Source of the DNA: Pontibacter ruber
GTDB taxonomy: Bacteria; Bacteroidota; Bacteroidia; Cytophagales; Hymenobacteraceae
Length of the DNA stretch: 64,000 bases
Reading direction: 5' to 3'
NCBI RefSeq assembly: GCF_023630205.1
Contig: NZ_JALPRR010000002.1
Coordinates: forward strand, 1,137,064-1,201,063
Positions 34,760 through 44,800 of this stretch are shown here, one piece after another. The notes below the pieces were generated by a model that had not been told where the DNA came from, made no database searches, and was given only the letters and a program-made list of their open reading frames with translations. Every line of letters begins with the position of its first letter. The stretch's first letter is position 1. Position numbers and translations under genes: made by a program.

Positions 34760-37700
34760 TTAATTCTCCGCTTCCACAACATTATCACCTAACTCCCAGT
34801 CAATTAGCAGGTAGTTTGGATCAATGCCAGCACTGGCTGGCTTATGGGGTACTGTTAGCGTAATCTTTTGCTTAGTGGCACTTATTAAGTGCTTCTTCAG
34901 ATAGAGCGGTTTACCTAATTTTTCACCATCTTTTGCAGGGGCAAACACTCCAACTTCAATCCAATCCTTCATTGGCAACTTAGTTTCTACTCCTATACTG
35001 TCTATGCTGAACTTCCGTGCCTGCACGTCGAGCGTCACCTGCCAGGTACCTGTTTTAGTCTGCTTCGCGGTGGTTTGCTCTGTCTTAAGTCCCCAGAAAG
35101 TATTATTCTCGAAAAGGTCATGCAACAAGGACTGAACCGAGTCAGGTGTTACTGCCTGCAACTCATGGTATAGATCAAGAGAGGTCGGTAGCGGTGGCGT
35201 TCCTGATTTATGTTTCTCCAGCAAACGGTGCAGCGCAAGGTTTACTTTCTCCCTGCCGATATACCTGCTCAGTGAATACAGCGCAAATGGGCCTTTACGG
35301 TAGTTGTGGTACCAGTTGGTGGCACGAAGTAGCGGTACTGCCGCCTTAGTACGTGGGGTTTTATATTCCTCCTGTAAGAAACTCTGTAGCCGCCGAAGAT
35401 GCTCAGGTCCATATTTTTCTTCCATAACCCCCATAGCAGAATACCAGGCAAGGCTTTCTGAAAGCAGCCCCGCCCCTTCTACATTTGCCGGGTCAACCTG
35501 GTTACCCCACCACTGATGCGCTACTTCATGGGCCACTACCGCTGTTACCAGATCAAAGCCTCGTTCGTCCTTTTCAGGATTCAAAAGGAAAAATCCCTCC
35601 TGAGCCGTAATATTAATGGGAGCTGCGTGATTTCCAAAATCATATCCTGGGTACGACACAAACCTGATCTGCCGGTGCGGGTACTTACCAAACTGTTGCG
35701 TATAATATTCTAATGAAGACTGAACGCTCTGTATCATGCGCTCCAGGTTCTCTGTCTGGCCTGGGTCATAGTAAATCTGTATCGCTACATCCTTCCAACG
35801 CCTTTCATGCACTGCGTACCTGGCCGAGAAGAAATTATATTCATTTTTGATGGGAGCATCAGTAATATAATGGAAGTACTTTCTGCTACCTTTGGTCCAG
35901 GTCCGGCGCAACGATCCCGGCGCTACCACAGTCTGATCACCAATAGTACCCACCACCGCTTCAACAGAGACCCGCTCGCTAAAGGGTGCGTCTTTGCGTG
36001 CTTGCACATCATAAAGAGAAGGAGTTGCGGGGCGGGGAGCGAGTCCGTATTTTTTTCGGGCGCCTGACTCATCAATCTCCCGATATGACTGATACCCAAT
36101 GGCAGGTAAACATTCATAATTCCGGAAGTTGGTCCCATTGGCCATTACAGAAGCGTCTGTACCGCTGTTCGCAAAGCCACGAGCCTTAGAATAAACTTCA
36201 AAGCTGAGTCTCAGTGAGTCACCGGGCTGGAGCGATTCGGCAAGCTCATAAATCTGGTGACCTAGATTTTCATCAACAAGTACCTGCGTCGCCGGCCGGT
36301 CAAAGGCAACCTTGGTGGTTTGAACTCCCGCAGTAGTGGCCAGATGGATAGAGTCAATGGCGGATTTTGTGTTGTTTACCAGAAAGTAGGTGCCGCGTAT
36401 TTCAGATTCCCGCCGCTCCGGATAGATCTCAACGTGTAGCTTAGTACCTGTTAAGTGTGGCTGAGGCCGATTTTTATACTTCTGGTAATGTTGTTCATAG
36501 GCTGCCCGTTGCTCCATAGCATCAGAGGCGGAGGTATAGTTATTGAGTACATTGGTGTTATAGAAAATGAAGCTGCCCAGCGTGAAAACAAGCCCCACTG
36601 AGACAAGGATAAACAACGCCGTGGAACAGGTAAAACGGCGACGAGCAAGGTGGAATCTGGAAGCCATACTTCCCTCCCGGCCCCGTACCCAGAGCAGTTT
36701 CGCTACCACGGCCACCAGTAGCGCCCAAGCCACCCAATAAAGTTTGAACCACAGCCACGGCGCCAGGGAATTGCCATACCCCGCCATGTCTGTATACGAC
36801 CATTTTGGGCTGGCTCCATAAATGAGGAGCTTGTGCTCAACACCCAGATTAGGGGCAAAGGCCATGAACCCGTAGACCAACAAGGCCACCAAATGAGCCA
36901 CGAATTTCTGATTGACCAGTACGTGTATAAAAAGAGCCAGCAGAGCGAATAGAAGGCACTCCACCAACTGTAGCCCGAAGATACCTTGCAGGTAAAGTTT
37001 TATCTCTGCACTACCACCCATGCTCTTTTGTGATAGTATACCTGCCACTATCAGGAATACCAGCCATACCACAAGTATAAGACTAAGAGCCAGGAACCTG
37101 CTCAGGAAAAGAACCCATTCCGGCACTGGTGTGGCGTTGGCAATCTCGCTCAGGCCTGTTTCCCGTTCCCTCCACACCAGCTCTCCGGCATAGAAAATGG
37201 TAAGCAAGGTAATGATGATCCAGAAGAAATCCAGTTCCGTTAGGGGCGCCGTCAGGAGATTTAGAATGTAGTCGGTTCTAGGCAGCAGGGGAACTCCCTT
37301 AGTCTTCAGGTTTCCGTGCAAGGCTATGCCCGACATCAGGGCTAGGGCTGCCAAAAGAGGAAGTCCCGCTAAACTCCTGGCGAGTGGCAGAAAGGCTTTC
37401 CAGGTAATGAGACGTAATTGGCGCAAATGCGTGGCAAAACCGAACCTGCCCCTGATTTGCGGCAATGCTTTCCCTGCTGCCCAATTAAGCCACTCCAGAC
37501 CTGCCACTCTTGTTTCTGGTTGGATAACATGTTTCTTTTTGGATCCAGTTTCTGATAGAATGAACCCAAAACGGAAATAGGTAAGTGTCAGCATGCCCAG
37601 CGCGATGCCTAGCCACAGGAGACGGTTCAAAAGCAGTGAGCCTTCCAGCACGATCAGACGCGTATTCTTTTCCAGTGGGCTCCATTCATTCGAAAGCTGA

Positions 37701-38347
37701 CTCTGAATAGGTGTAAAACTTACGGGATCTATTAAATTTCCCCATTCGCCCTTGTCTTGCAATAACTGTCCCAAAATGAACGTAGCCACGAAAAGAAGAG
37801 CCCCGCCCAGGTAGCTTGCCATAGCCCGCCTGGTGAGTGCAGCCAACGAGAACTGGATGGCCGTCACTATAAACGTATTGGGCAATATAATATAGAAAAA
37901 GGTGGTCAGGTAGGCTGCTGATCGGAACGGACCCAAAATTTCAGCCTCTACGCCAGTAAAGTGCATGGAAAACATGATGCCCAGCGGAATGGCGAGCATG
38001 ATCATGAAATTGAGGCAGAAAGCGGCAAGGAATCGCCCTCCCAGATACGCTCTTTTGCTGGTGGGTGCGGTGTAAGTAAGGGAATACATGCGCGTCTCTA
38101 CATCGCGGGCTGCCGCACCTCCTGCCACTGACGCTCCTATTAGAAGCCAGGCGACACAGCATAAAACCGTAATAGCACCAATGACAATAGGCGCATTGAG
38201 TAAAAAATAACCGTCCCGTGCGTCATGAATGTAATTTCCTATTACCCACAGAAAAGCAAGTACCGATAGAACTGCAAAGTATAGCCACGTAGCGACACTG
38301 CGTAACTGGTAACTGAACTCCAACTGAAAAATCTTCCGGACCTTCAT
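34760..38347 (-). CDS. ABC transporter permease fused to M1 aminopeptidase
   Basis: A 1195-residue two-part protein. The first ~560 residues form about 12 membrane helices in two sets (ABC-2 type permease, from MKVRKIFQLEFSYQLRSVATWLYFAVLSVLAFLW). The extracellular C-terminal half is an M1 peptidase: HEVAH at 940-944 with the third zinc ligand E964, 19 residues on, and a QEGFFLLN motif near 898 in place of GAMEN. Such fusions are known in Bacteroidota. The ATPase gene overlaps its start by 4 bases. The fusion suggests export and trimming of a peptide or peptide-lipid. Confidence 0.9.
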   Translation of the reverse strand: MKVRKIFQLEFSYQLRSVATWLYFAVLSVLAFLWVIGNYIHDARDGYFLLNAPIVIGAITVLCCVAWLLIGASVAGGAAARDVETRMYSLTYTAPTSKRAYLGGRFLAAFCLNFMIMLAIPLGIMFSMHFTGVEAEILGPFRSAAYLTTFFYIILPNTFIVTAIQFSLAALTRRAMASYLGGALLFVATFILGQLLQDKGEWGNLIDPVSFTPIQSQLSNEWSPLEKNTRLIVLEGSLLLNRLLWLGIALGMLTLTYFRFGFILSETGSKKKHVIQPETRVAGLEWLNWAAGKALPQIRGRFGFATHLRQLRLITWKAFLPLARSLAGLPLLAALALMSGIALHGNLKTKGVPLLPRTDYILNLLTAPLTELDFFWIIITLLTIFYAGELVWRERETGLSEIANATPVPEWVLFLSRFLALSLILVVWLVFLIVAGILSQKSMGGSAEIKLYLQGIFGLQLVECLLFALLALFIHVLVNQKFVAHLVALLVYGFMAFAPNLGVEHKLLIYGASPKWSYTDMAGYGNSLAPWLWFKLYWVAWALLVAVVAKLLWVRGREGSMASRFHLARRRFTCSTALFILVSVGLVFTLGSFIFYNTNVLNNYTSASDAMEQRAAYEQHYQKYKNRPQPHLTGTKLHVEIYPERRESEIRGTYFLVNNTKSAIDSIHLATTAGVQTTKVAFDRPATQVLVDENLGHQIYELAESLQPGDSLRLSFEVYSKARGFANSGTDASVMANGTNFRNYECLPAIGYQSYREIDESGARKKYGLAPRPATPSLYDVQARKDAPFSERVSVEAVVGTIGDQTVVAPGSLRRTWTKGSRKYFHYITDAPIKNEYNFFSARYAVHERRWKDVAIQIYYDPGQTENLERMIQSVQSSLEYYTQQFGKYPHRQIRFVSYPGYDFGNHAAPINITAQEGFFLLNPEKDERGFDLVTAVVAHEVAHQWWGNQVDPANVEGAGLLSESLAWYSAMGVMEEKYGPEHLRRLQSFLQEEYKTPRTKAAVPLLRATNWYHNYRKGPFALYSLSRYIGREKVNLALHRLLEKHKSGTPPLPTSLDLYHELQAVTPDSVQSLLHDLFENNTFWGLKTEQTTAKQTKTGTWQVTLDVQARKFSIDSIGVETKLPMKDWIEVGVFAPAKDGEKLGKPLYLKKHLISATKQKITLTVPHKPASAGIDPNYLLIDWELGDNVVEAEN

Positions 38348-39267
38348 ATGTTCATCACCTCCTCCACTTTCTGTGGTTGAACATAATTGCCCGTCATGGC
38401 GCTGAAGTACACGTCTTCCAGGTCAGGGACTACCAGCTCAAAACCGTTGCCGGGATCTTCCTGACTGTAAATGTGCACCATGGTGCGGCCACTCAGGAGT
38501 TTGGCAGAAATTACCCGATGCTCCTGCTCTATTTCAGAAAGTGAATTTTTCTCGATTAGTTTGCGCCAGATTTTACCTTCCAGTTCAGCCACAGCATGGT
38601 TGGTCTTTGCTTGCAGCAGTATTTCCCCTCGGTTGATAATAGCCATGTTGGTGCAGAGCTCTGATACATCTTCCACGATGTGGGTGGAAAGTATAACCAC
38701 GCTGTTTTCCCCTACTTCACTTAAAAGGTTCAGGAAACGTACGCGCTCAGCCGGGTCCAGACCAGCCGTTGGTTCGTCCACTATAAGTAATTTCGGATTA
38801 CCCAGTAGTGCCACTGCTACACCAAAACGTTGTTTCATACCACCCGAGAACCCGCCCAGCTTCTGCCTGCGCTTGTCCCAAAGGTTGGTTTGTCTGAGTA
38901 AATGGTCCGTCACTTCTTTGCGGGAGGCGCGGTTGGTAATACCTTTGAGAACTGCAAAGTAATCCAGCAGTTCCTCTGCGCTTGCCTTTGGGTAAATCCC
39001 GAACTCCTGCGGCAAGTAACCTAGTGTCTGGCGCACCTCTTCCTTCTGATTCAGCACGTTTAAATCTCCCAGGTAAATACTTCCTTCATCCGGTTCCTGC
39101 AAGGTAGCCAGTGTGCGCATCAGCGTCGATTTACCTGCTCCGTTAGGGCCAAGCAGCCCGTACATACCGTTGGGTATGGTGAGTGTTACATTTTTAAGTG
39201 CCTGCACCCCATTGCCATAGGTCTTGGAAACATTCCGGATAGACAGGCTTAGCTTAGCGTTTTCCAT
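38344..39267 (-). CDS. ABC transporter ATP-binding protein
   Basis: A 307-residue nucleotide-binding subunit. Walker A is GPNGAGKST (about 39-47), the Q-loop PQEFG near 88, the signature LGGFSGGMKQRFGVA (about 138-151), and Walker B LLIVDEPTAGLDP (about 161-173), followed by an HIVEDVSEL switch. A ~70-residue C-terminal extension after the NBD has no known role. The overlap with the permease-peptidase start (ATGA) indicates translational coupling. The pair lies divergent to the LytS/LytTR genes and is the likely target of that regulator. Confidence 0.9.
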   Translation of the reverse strand: MENAKLSLSIRNVSKTYGNGVQALKNVTLTIPNGMYGLLGPNGAGKSTLMRTLATLQEPDEGSIYLGDLNVLNQKEEVRQTLGYLPQEFGIYPKASAEELLDYFAVLKGITNRASRKEVTDHLLRQTNLWDKRRQKLGGFSGGMKQRFGVAVALLGNPKLLIVDEPTAGLDPAERVRFLNLLSEVGENSVVILSTHIVEDVSELCTNMAIINRGEILLQAKTNHAVAELEGKIWRKLIEKNSLSEIEQEHRVISAKLLSGRTMVHIYSQEDPGNGFELVVPDLEDVYFSAMTGNYVQPQKVEEVMNI

Positions 39268-39528
39268 AGTTTCTGATTATTATTCTGAACACCTTATTTT
39301 ATAGCATGTAGCGAAGCAATTGTAAGCTCCTTCCGCTGATTTTTAAGAAAGGAACAGCATTAAAATCAGATAGTGAAAAGCAATATGCTACTGCTGTAAA
39401 GTAATCGACAAGTGGCAGGTTTGCTTCCGCCAAAGCGCTTGCAGGTTCAATAGGCGGATTCGTAGACTGGTATCAGGCTTCTGCCGAGTAGGTAGTAAGA
39501 AAATGGTCGGAAAAAATATCTTTGTCTT

Positions 39529-40566
39529 ATGGAGAGAGTGAAAAAGGTATTTGTGCTGGTCCACATCGTGCTGTGGACGCTGTGGACCCTGCTGGTAACC
39601 TTACAGCTAAGCGATGACGGTACCCACTGGCAAATCTTAACCGCAGGTTTCATTCTGACATGCCTATATATTTTTTACAGCCATTTTTATCTGCTGACCA
39701 GCTATTCGGGTAAAAAGAAGAAGAGAGCTTACTTCCTCAGGCTGGCAGCAATCATGCTAACAGGTCCTCTCCCCTTTGTTTTTTTACATCCTAAAGGATT
39801 GGAGACTTGGGAGAATTCCTACGATTACTATATGATGACCTTAGTCACTATTGTACCGATTTTTACATTTCTAGGATGGCTGGCCCGAGTTACAGAAAAC
39901 CTGGTGTTTAATACTATAAAAAAAGAGCAGCTGGAGAAACAGGCCGTTGAGGCTGAGCTACATTATCTGAAGTCACAGATAAATCCGCACTTCTTATTTA
40001 ATACCCTTAACAATATTCATACTTTAGTTTACAAACAAGCTGCTACTGCTCCGGAGGCCGTTCTTCGTTTGTCTTCGTTGATGCGCTACATGATCTATGA
40101 ATCCAATTCCCACACGGTGCCACTTTCAAGGGAAATGAACTACCTGCAGGATTACGTTAGTTTACAGCAGCTCCGGTATAAAAAAAGCCCGGTGGTAGAC
40201 CTGCAAATTGAAGGAGACACAGCGTCCTGCCACATTGCCCCGTTGCTGTTCATACACCTCATGGAGAATGCCTACAAACACAGTCCTGCCCGGGTGGAAC
40301 CAGGTGCTATAAAAGTGAGCGTAGAGATAAAAGAAAATACGCTTACCTTCCGTATCCAGAACCCAATCGGAAACAAGGCGGGCACCGCTTTGGAAGAACC
40401 GGGTGGTATTGGTCTGCCGAATGTTCGTAAAAGGCTGGCTTTGTTGTATCCGGACCAGCATAACCTGAAAATAGATAACTCGGGAGAAATGTTTATAGTT
40501 ACTTTAAAGATTCACGGTCTTCATTCACAGGTTCATGAAAGAGAAACTCAGCTGTTATATAATTGA
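39529..40566 (+). CDS. LytS-type sensor histidine kinase
   Basis: A 345-residue kinase of the His_kinase (PF06580) family. The N-terminal half has four membrane helices (about 6-27, 34-58, 71-86 and 105-120). The phospho-acceptor is H154 in SQINPHFLFNTLNNIHTLV, and an ATPase lobe follows (LLFIHLMENAYKHSP around 240, GGIGLPNVRKRL near 305). It couples to the LytTR regulator: the genes overlap by 32 bases. It sits divergent to the ABC-peptidase pair with a 261-bp gap. The stimulus is not known. Confidence 0.9.
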   Translation: MERVKKVFVLVHIVLWTLWTLLVTLQLSDDGTHWQILTAGFILTCLYIFYSHFYLLTSYSGKKKKRAYFLRLAAIMLTGPLPFVFLHPKGLETWENSYDYYMMTLVTIVPIFTFLGWLARVTENLVFNTIKKEQLEKQAVEAELHYLKSQINPHFLFNTLNNIHTLVYKQAATAPEAVLRLSSLMRYMIYESNSHTVPLSREMNYLQDYVSLQQLRYKKSPVVDLQIEGDTASCHIAPLLFIHLMENAYKHSPARVEPGAIKVSVEIKENTLTFRIQNPIGNKAGTALEEPGGIGLPNVRKRLALLYPDQHNLKIDNSGEMFIVTLKIHGLHSQVHERETQLLYN

Positions 40567-41263
40567 TGACGAACACCTTGCCCAGGAAATATTGGAAGAG
40601 TATATAGCCAAAGTTCCTTTTCTGGAGCTGAAAGGCACCTTTATGAATCCCCTGGAAGCAGCCGCCCAGCTAGATCAGGATAACCCTGACCTGCTGTTCC
40701 TGGACATTAACATGCCTGATCTGGATGGGCTTAGTCTCATCCCGATGCTGAACCCTAAGCCCATGATAATCCTGACGACTGCTTATGATCAGTATGCCCT
40801 GAAAGCTTTTGAACTGGAAGTTAAGGACTACCTGGTAAAGCCTTTTTCGTTCGAACGTTTCTACAAAGGCGTATTGCGCTTGTATCAGGAAACAAGCTTC
40901 AAACAGCAACCTGAGGTGAAGGAAATAAAAGCAGAGTCAAAGCATGAACAGGAGTATATATTTTTAAAAGTGGGCCATCGAATTCAGAAAATTGCGACGC
41001 GCGATATACTTTTTGTAGAGGGCATGAAAGACTACCTGCGCATTCATACTTCTAAAGAAAAGATCATGACCCTGCTGAGCTTTACTAAACTGGAAGAACT
41101 GTTACCTGGCCAGGATTTTGCCCGCGTGCACAGGTCTTTTATGGTTGCTATTGACAAGATAGATCATATTGAAAAGAACAGGATCCGGATAGCAGAACAA
41201 GTTATACCGATTAGTGACAGCTATAGCGATAGCTTTTACAAAAAGCTGAGAGGCTTGATTTAA
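40535..41263 (+). CDS. LytTR family response regulator
   Basis: A 242-residue regulator: receiver domain 1-125 with phospho-acceptor D57 (LLFLDINMPDLDG), conserved K105-type segment KDYLVKPFSFERF, and a LytTR DNA-binding domain (about 140-240) with the marker stretches KIATRDILFVEGMKDYLRIHT and FARVHRSFMVAIDKID. Translation starts inside the kinase gene (32-base overlap). In known systems LytTR proteins bind pairs of short direct repeats upstream of targets, here probably in the 39.27-39.53 kb divergent spacer, though I see no clear repeat there. Confidence 0.9.
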   Translation: MKEKLSCYIIDDEHLAQEILEEYIAKVPFLELKGTFMNPLEAAAQLDQDNPDLLFLDINMPDLDGLSLIPMLNPKPMIILTTAYDQYALKAFELEVKDYLVKPFSFERFYKGVLRLYQETSFKQQPEVKEIKAESKHEQEYIFLKVGHRIQKIATRDILFVEGMKDYLRIHTSKEKIMTLLSFTKLEELLPGQDFARVHRSFMVAIDKIDHIEKNRIRIAEQVIPISDSYSDSFYKKLRGLI

Positions 41264-41336
41264 ATACAACTTGGATATGAACGCTATAAAACTCTTCATC
41301 CAAGGTTAAAAACTCTGCCAATGCCACTAAATTTTT

Positions 41337-41381
41337 GTGGATAAGGTTCGATAATTCCATCCTTTGGACTACTCGAAAGCC
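41337..41381 (+). repeat. Copy 3 of the tRNA-Glu-3'-end-like repeat
   Basis: GTGGATAAGGTTCGATAATT followed by CCATCCTTTGGACTACTCGAAAGCC. Direct orientation relative to copy 1. It ends the block that begins with copies 1-2, just after the LytTR gene. Confidence 0.6.
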
Positions 41382-41532
41382 TCTCGGTTAACACTATAGA
41401 TCGTTCTGCTTTTCATGGTTCAAACTGCTCAAGTGAAAGATCTTGAGCAGTTCTTTGCAGTCAAATATCCCTATAAGTTACCCACAAAATTCCTCAAACA
41501 TGGATTGAACTCGATGTATTTTTTATTTCACT

Positions 41533-41928
41533 TCAAACCGTAAAGTGCTTTTCCAAAACAGCTTCAATTTTTGGTATGGTTAGGGGCTTATTCAGGAAGT
41601 CGGCAATAGGTAAGCCAGTAAAGCTTTCCAGATCACGCGGGTGGGTGGAAGTTGTCAGCACAATGACTTTAACAGTATTTATTTGGTCTAGCTCCAGATA
41701 TGCTTTCATAAAGTTAATTCCGTTCATCATGGGCATATTGATATCCAATAAGATGAAATCCAGCTTTACTCCTGAGTCGGATTGCTCCTTCAACAAATGA
41801 ATAGCAGCTTTCCCGTTATTGGCCAGCAACACATTATTAACGACAGCTATTTTCCCCAAAAGCTTTTTGTTGACAAAGTTGGTAATAGGATCGTCATCTA
41901 TCAGTAGAATGTTAGCGCGTTTTTTCAA
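41533..41928 (-). CDS. Single-domain CheY-like response regulator
   Basis: A 131-residue receiver domain, no output domain. The phospho-acceptor is D62 (FILLDINMPMMNG), with acidic residues in LLIDDDPITN and K113-type residue in FLNKPLTIPKIE. It lies 17 bp downstream of the PAS kinase gene and is its likely partner, acting by protein contact or in a phosphorelay. A T-to-Pro or similar change is not evident. There is no signal or DNA-binding domain. Confidence 0.9.
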   Translation of the reverse strand: MKKRANILLIDDDPITNFVNKKLLGKIAVVNNVLLANNGKAAIHLLKEQSDSGVKLDFILLDINMPMMNGINFMKAYLELDQINTVKVIVLTTSTHPRDLESFTGLPIADFLNKPLTIPKIEAVLEKHFTV

Positions 41929-41945
41929 GTTGAGTGAGATAATAT

Positions 41946-44273
41946 TTAGTTTAACTTAGTTTCATTTTTCCTGAAAAAGACTCTGAATTCTGTACCTAGT
42001 CCTTCTTCACTGGATACAGTGATATAGCCTCCGGACCCTTCCACCATTTTTTTCACCATATAAAGACCGATACCTGTACCTTCCACATGATCATGAAAAC
42101 GCTTGAACATAGTAAACAAATACTCTTGATTGATAGCTGATATACCTAATCCGTTGTCTATAACTGAGAGCACGTGATAGCCCGGCAGATCATGACAGGT
42201 TACCTTTATGTTCAGTTCTCGCTCTTTGGAAGCGTATTTTACAGCATTGGAGACAAGGTTCAGCACCACACTCCGCAGATTTTTCTCTGAAAAATAGATC
42301 AGCGTGCAATCGTCCACTTCTATCTCAACTTTGGCCGCGGAAGCCTTCATTTGAGGCTCTAGATCCAGTAGTACTTCGTTTATTAGCTCGCTCAAATTTA
42401 CCTTAGTAGCCGGAGTGGCACTTTCCTGCTGTAGCTTCACAAGATCAGTCAGGCTTGTGATGGTACGTTTAAAACGCTCCACCGAGCTTTCCATCAGACC
42501 TAAGATATACCTGACATCAGATTTCTGAAACTCTAATCCTGCAAGCTCCTCAGTCAGAAGCCCAATCAGCCCTTCAATATTGGAAATAGGTGCTTTCAGG
42601 TCATGTGATGCCGTATAGATAAAGTTATCCAGGTCGTTGTTGATATGGGTCAACTCCATGTTCTTGGCTTCAAGCGAAGCTTCGGCCTTCTTTTGGCTGT
42701 TGATATTTGTATTGGTTCCGATCCAACGCAATACCTTTCCTTCTTCATCTTTTACCGCATAAGCTCTGGTCAGAAACCATTGGTATTCTCCATTTGCTCC
42801 CCGAAGCGGAAAAGTCATTTCCCAGGTTTCCCCTGTCTGCCAGGCTTGCTGCACAAACGCCACCACACTTTTAACATGGTCGGGATGATGCACTTTCTCC
42901 CAACCCCAACCGATCATTTCATCAAGGGTAGTACCCGTATATTTAAACCAGCGCTCGTTATACCAAAAAATACTGCCTTCAGGATCTGCCATCCAGGCAA
43001 GGTTCTCGATATTGTTGGCAAAAATCCGGAATTGTTCTTCGCTTTCCCGAAGTGCAGTCTCAGATTCTTTGCGCTGAGTAATATCCCGGGTGACAGCCAG
43101 ATGCGATCTGCCTGCTGCACCAGCAAGTGGAACAGCATGGGTTTCCATCCTGCGACGAGTACCTTTAAGGCCGATTATATCAAATTCCCAACTCAGGCTG
43201 TTTCCCTCACACACACTCCGGTGGTTCTTTTTCCAGATGATCCGATGTTCCGGGGCAATCACATCCAGCACACTCGCTTTACCAAGTAATTGCTCGTCCC
43301 CTTCTATCATGTTGAGTCCGCAGGTGTTCATGTACTGGAGCTTGCCTTCGGGTGAAACAATCTTAATACACTCTGGTGTGGCCTCGATAATAGCCTGCAG
43401 CCGGGCCTCGCTTTCCTCCACTCGCTTTTTGGCCAAAACCAATTCTGTCACCTCATGCGCTACACTAAAAACACCTGAGGGCATGCTGTCATAAGTGTTC
43501 TCATAATAGGGCTGGCAAACGATGTTATAGTAAAAAATCTCTTCTTTTCCTTCAGCTATCAGTTTGGTGGGATATTCAGAAACAGAATATGACTGACCAG
43601 TTTTGCGAACCATATCCAGCATTTCAGCAAATCCCTGATCTTTTGCCTCCGGTATAGCCTCAAAGAGAGGCCGCCCTATAATGTCTTTCGTTTTGTTATA
43701 AAACCGGAGCATGTCATCGTTGCTCAACTCAATAATGTTCTCAGGTCCTGTTATGATACAGACTGCCAAAGGAGCCTGCAGAAAGAGGCTGTATTTTTTC
43801 TCGATCTTTCTCAGATCAGTCTCCCTTCGCTCTGCTATTATTTCATTAGTGATATCCTGTGTAGTATGCAGAATGTAAAGCAGGTTGCCGTTGTTGTCTT
43901 CCAAAGGCCTGCTGTTTGCAGACCAATAACGTACCTCGAACCCTCCAGCAGCATCCACTACATCATAACGGACCACAGGCATTTGGTCCAGCACCCTATT
44001 CTGCACAGCGTTCTGAAGCGATGCACGTAGGCTTGTTGGGCCGGTGGCGGTGATAGCATCCGGGTTTTCGGGATATACCTCAAATACACCCCTTCCCACC
44101 ACGTCCTCTCTTCGCTTCCTGGTGTTCTCTAAGAGTTCGTCACTAATAGCTAGTATCGTGTATTTTGGTGCATTTGGCTGTAAGACCAGGAAACTGCCCG
44201 GCATTCTGTTAAAAAGTAACTCAAAATCAAGGGTTAATTCCTGGTGCATGATAAAAAACTTAGAAGGTATCAA
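41946..44273 (-). CDS. Multi-PAS sensor histidine kinase
   Basis: A 775-residue soluble kinase. Four PAS/PAC repeats span roughly 10-120, 160-280, 285-400 and 415-525, the last with the SIFWYNERWFKYTGTTLDEMIG signature. The HisKA phospho-acceptor is H557 (FIYTASHDLKAPISN), and the ATPase has NLVSNAVKYASKE, DNGLGI and GTGIGLYMVKKM. No membrane segment is found, so it senses intracellular cues (light, redox or ligand cannot be distinguished). An internal ATG 24 bases downstream is also possible as start. It is followed by the CheY-like gene. Confidence 0.85.
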   Translation of the reverse strand: MIPSKFFIMHQELTLDFELLFNRMPGSFLVLQPNAPKYTILAISDELLENTRKRREDVVGRGVFEVYPENPDAITATGPTSLRASLQNAVQNRVLDQMPVVRYDVVDAAGGFEVRYWSANSRPLEDNNGNLLYILHTTQDITNEIIAERRETDLRKIEKKYSLFLQAPLAVCIITGPENIIELSNDDMLRFYNKTKDIIGRPLFEAIPEAKDQGFAEMLDMVRKTGQSYSVSEYPTKLIAEGKEEIFYYNIVCQPYYENTYDSMPSGVFSVAHEVTELVLAKKRVEESEARLQAIIEATPECIKIVSPEGKLQYMNTCGLNMIEGDEQLLGKASVLDVIAPEHRIIWKKNHRSVCEGNSLSWEFDIIGLKGTRRRMETHAVPLAGAAGRSHLAVTRDITQRKESETALRESEEQFRIFANNIENLAWMADPEGSIFWYNERWFKYTGTTLDEMIGWGWEKVHHPDHVKSVVAFVQQAWQTGETWEMTFPLRGANGEYQWFLTRAYAVKDEEGKVLRWIGTNTNINSQKKAEASLEAKNMELTHINNDLDNFIYTASHDLKAPISNIEGLIGLLTEELAGLEFQKSDVRYILGLMESSVERFKRTITSLTDLVKLQQESATPATKVNLSELINEVLLDLEPQMKASAAKVEIEVDDCTLIYFSEKNLRSVVLNLVSNAVKYASKERELNIKVTCHDLPGYHVLSVIDNGLGISAINQEYLFTMFKRFHDHVEGTGIGLYMVKKMVEGSGGYITVSSEEGLGTEFRVFFRKNETKLN

Positions 44274-44800
44274 AGGTAACTTAAATTGAATCAGTTGTAC
44301 ACAAATACCTAATAAGTAACCTGTACGCTAATCCCAACCAAGTAAGAGTTAATAAATGACAGGTTCTGGAATATATAGGATGAATTACCATTTGGTAAAG
44401 GATATACCAGTTAGCACGGATATAGTTTAAAGAACCTGAAAATACCTTAAATAAAAGATAAGAAAGAACTTAGAATGTCGCTTTAAACCAATTTTGTATT
44501 AACTATCTTAAAACAGCTTGGTGATAAACGCAGCCGATTTTTATATGTCCTGTTCAGGGCTTTCTTTGCGGTATGTGATTAGCAGTCAAAGCCCTCGAAC
44601 CTTTCAATGAATTTATAGCTACCAAGTTTTCAGTTATAACCAATATCAGCATGATTCAAAGTTTGTTTATGATGAGCTATATTTAAAAAGTCGACTACGT
44701 TACATTTGTAGAGAGCACTTATTTTAAAACGGCTTTTTTATATCTTCAGGCTGGCTTTGTATTCACAAGGTATTTTCTGCAATTACCTAAATTTCCCTGA

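Noticed and set aside
39517..39524. TATCTTTG as a -7 box for the LytS gene
   Set aside because: It ends only four bases before the start codon and lacks a -33 TTTG at 19 bases.
44385..44398. TTACCA-TT-TGGTAA palindrome upstream of GH92 copy 1 as an operator
   Set aside because: Six-bp arms are not unusual in AT-rich DNA and it lies about 400 bp from the gene; no second copy supports it.
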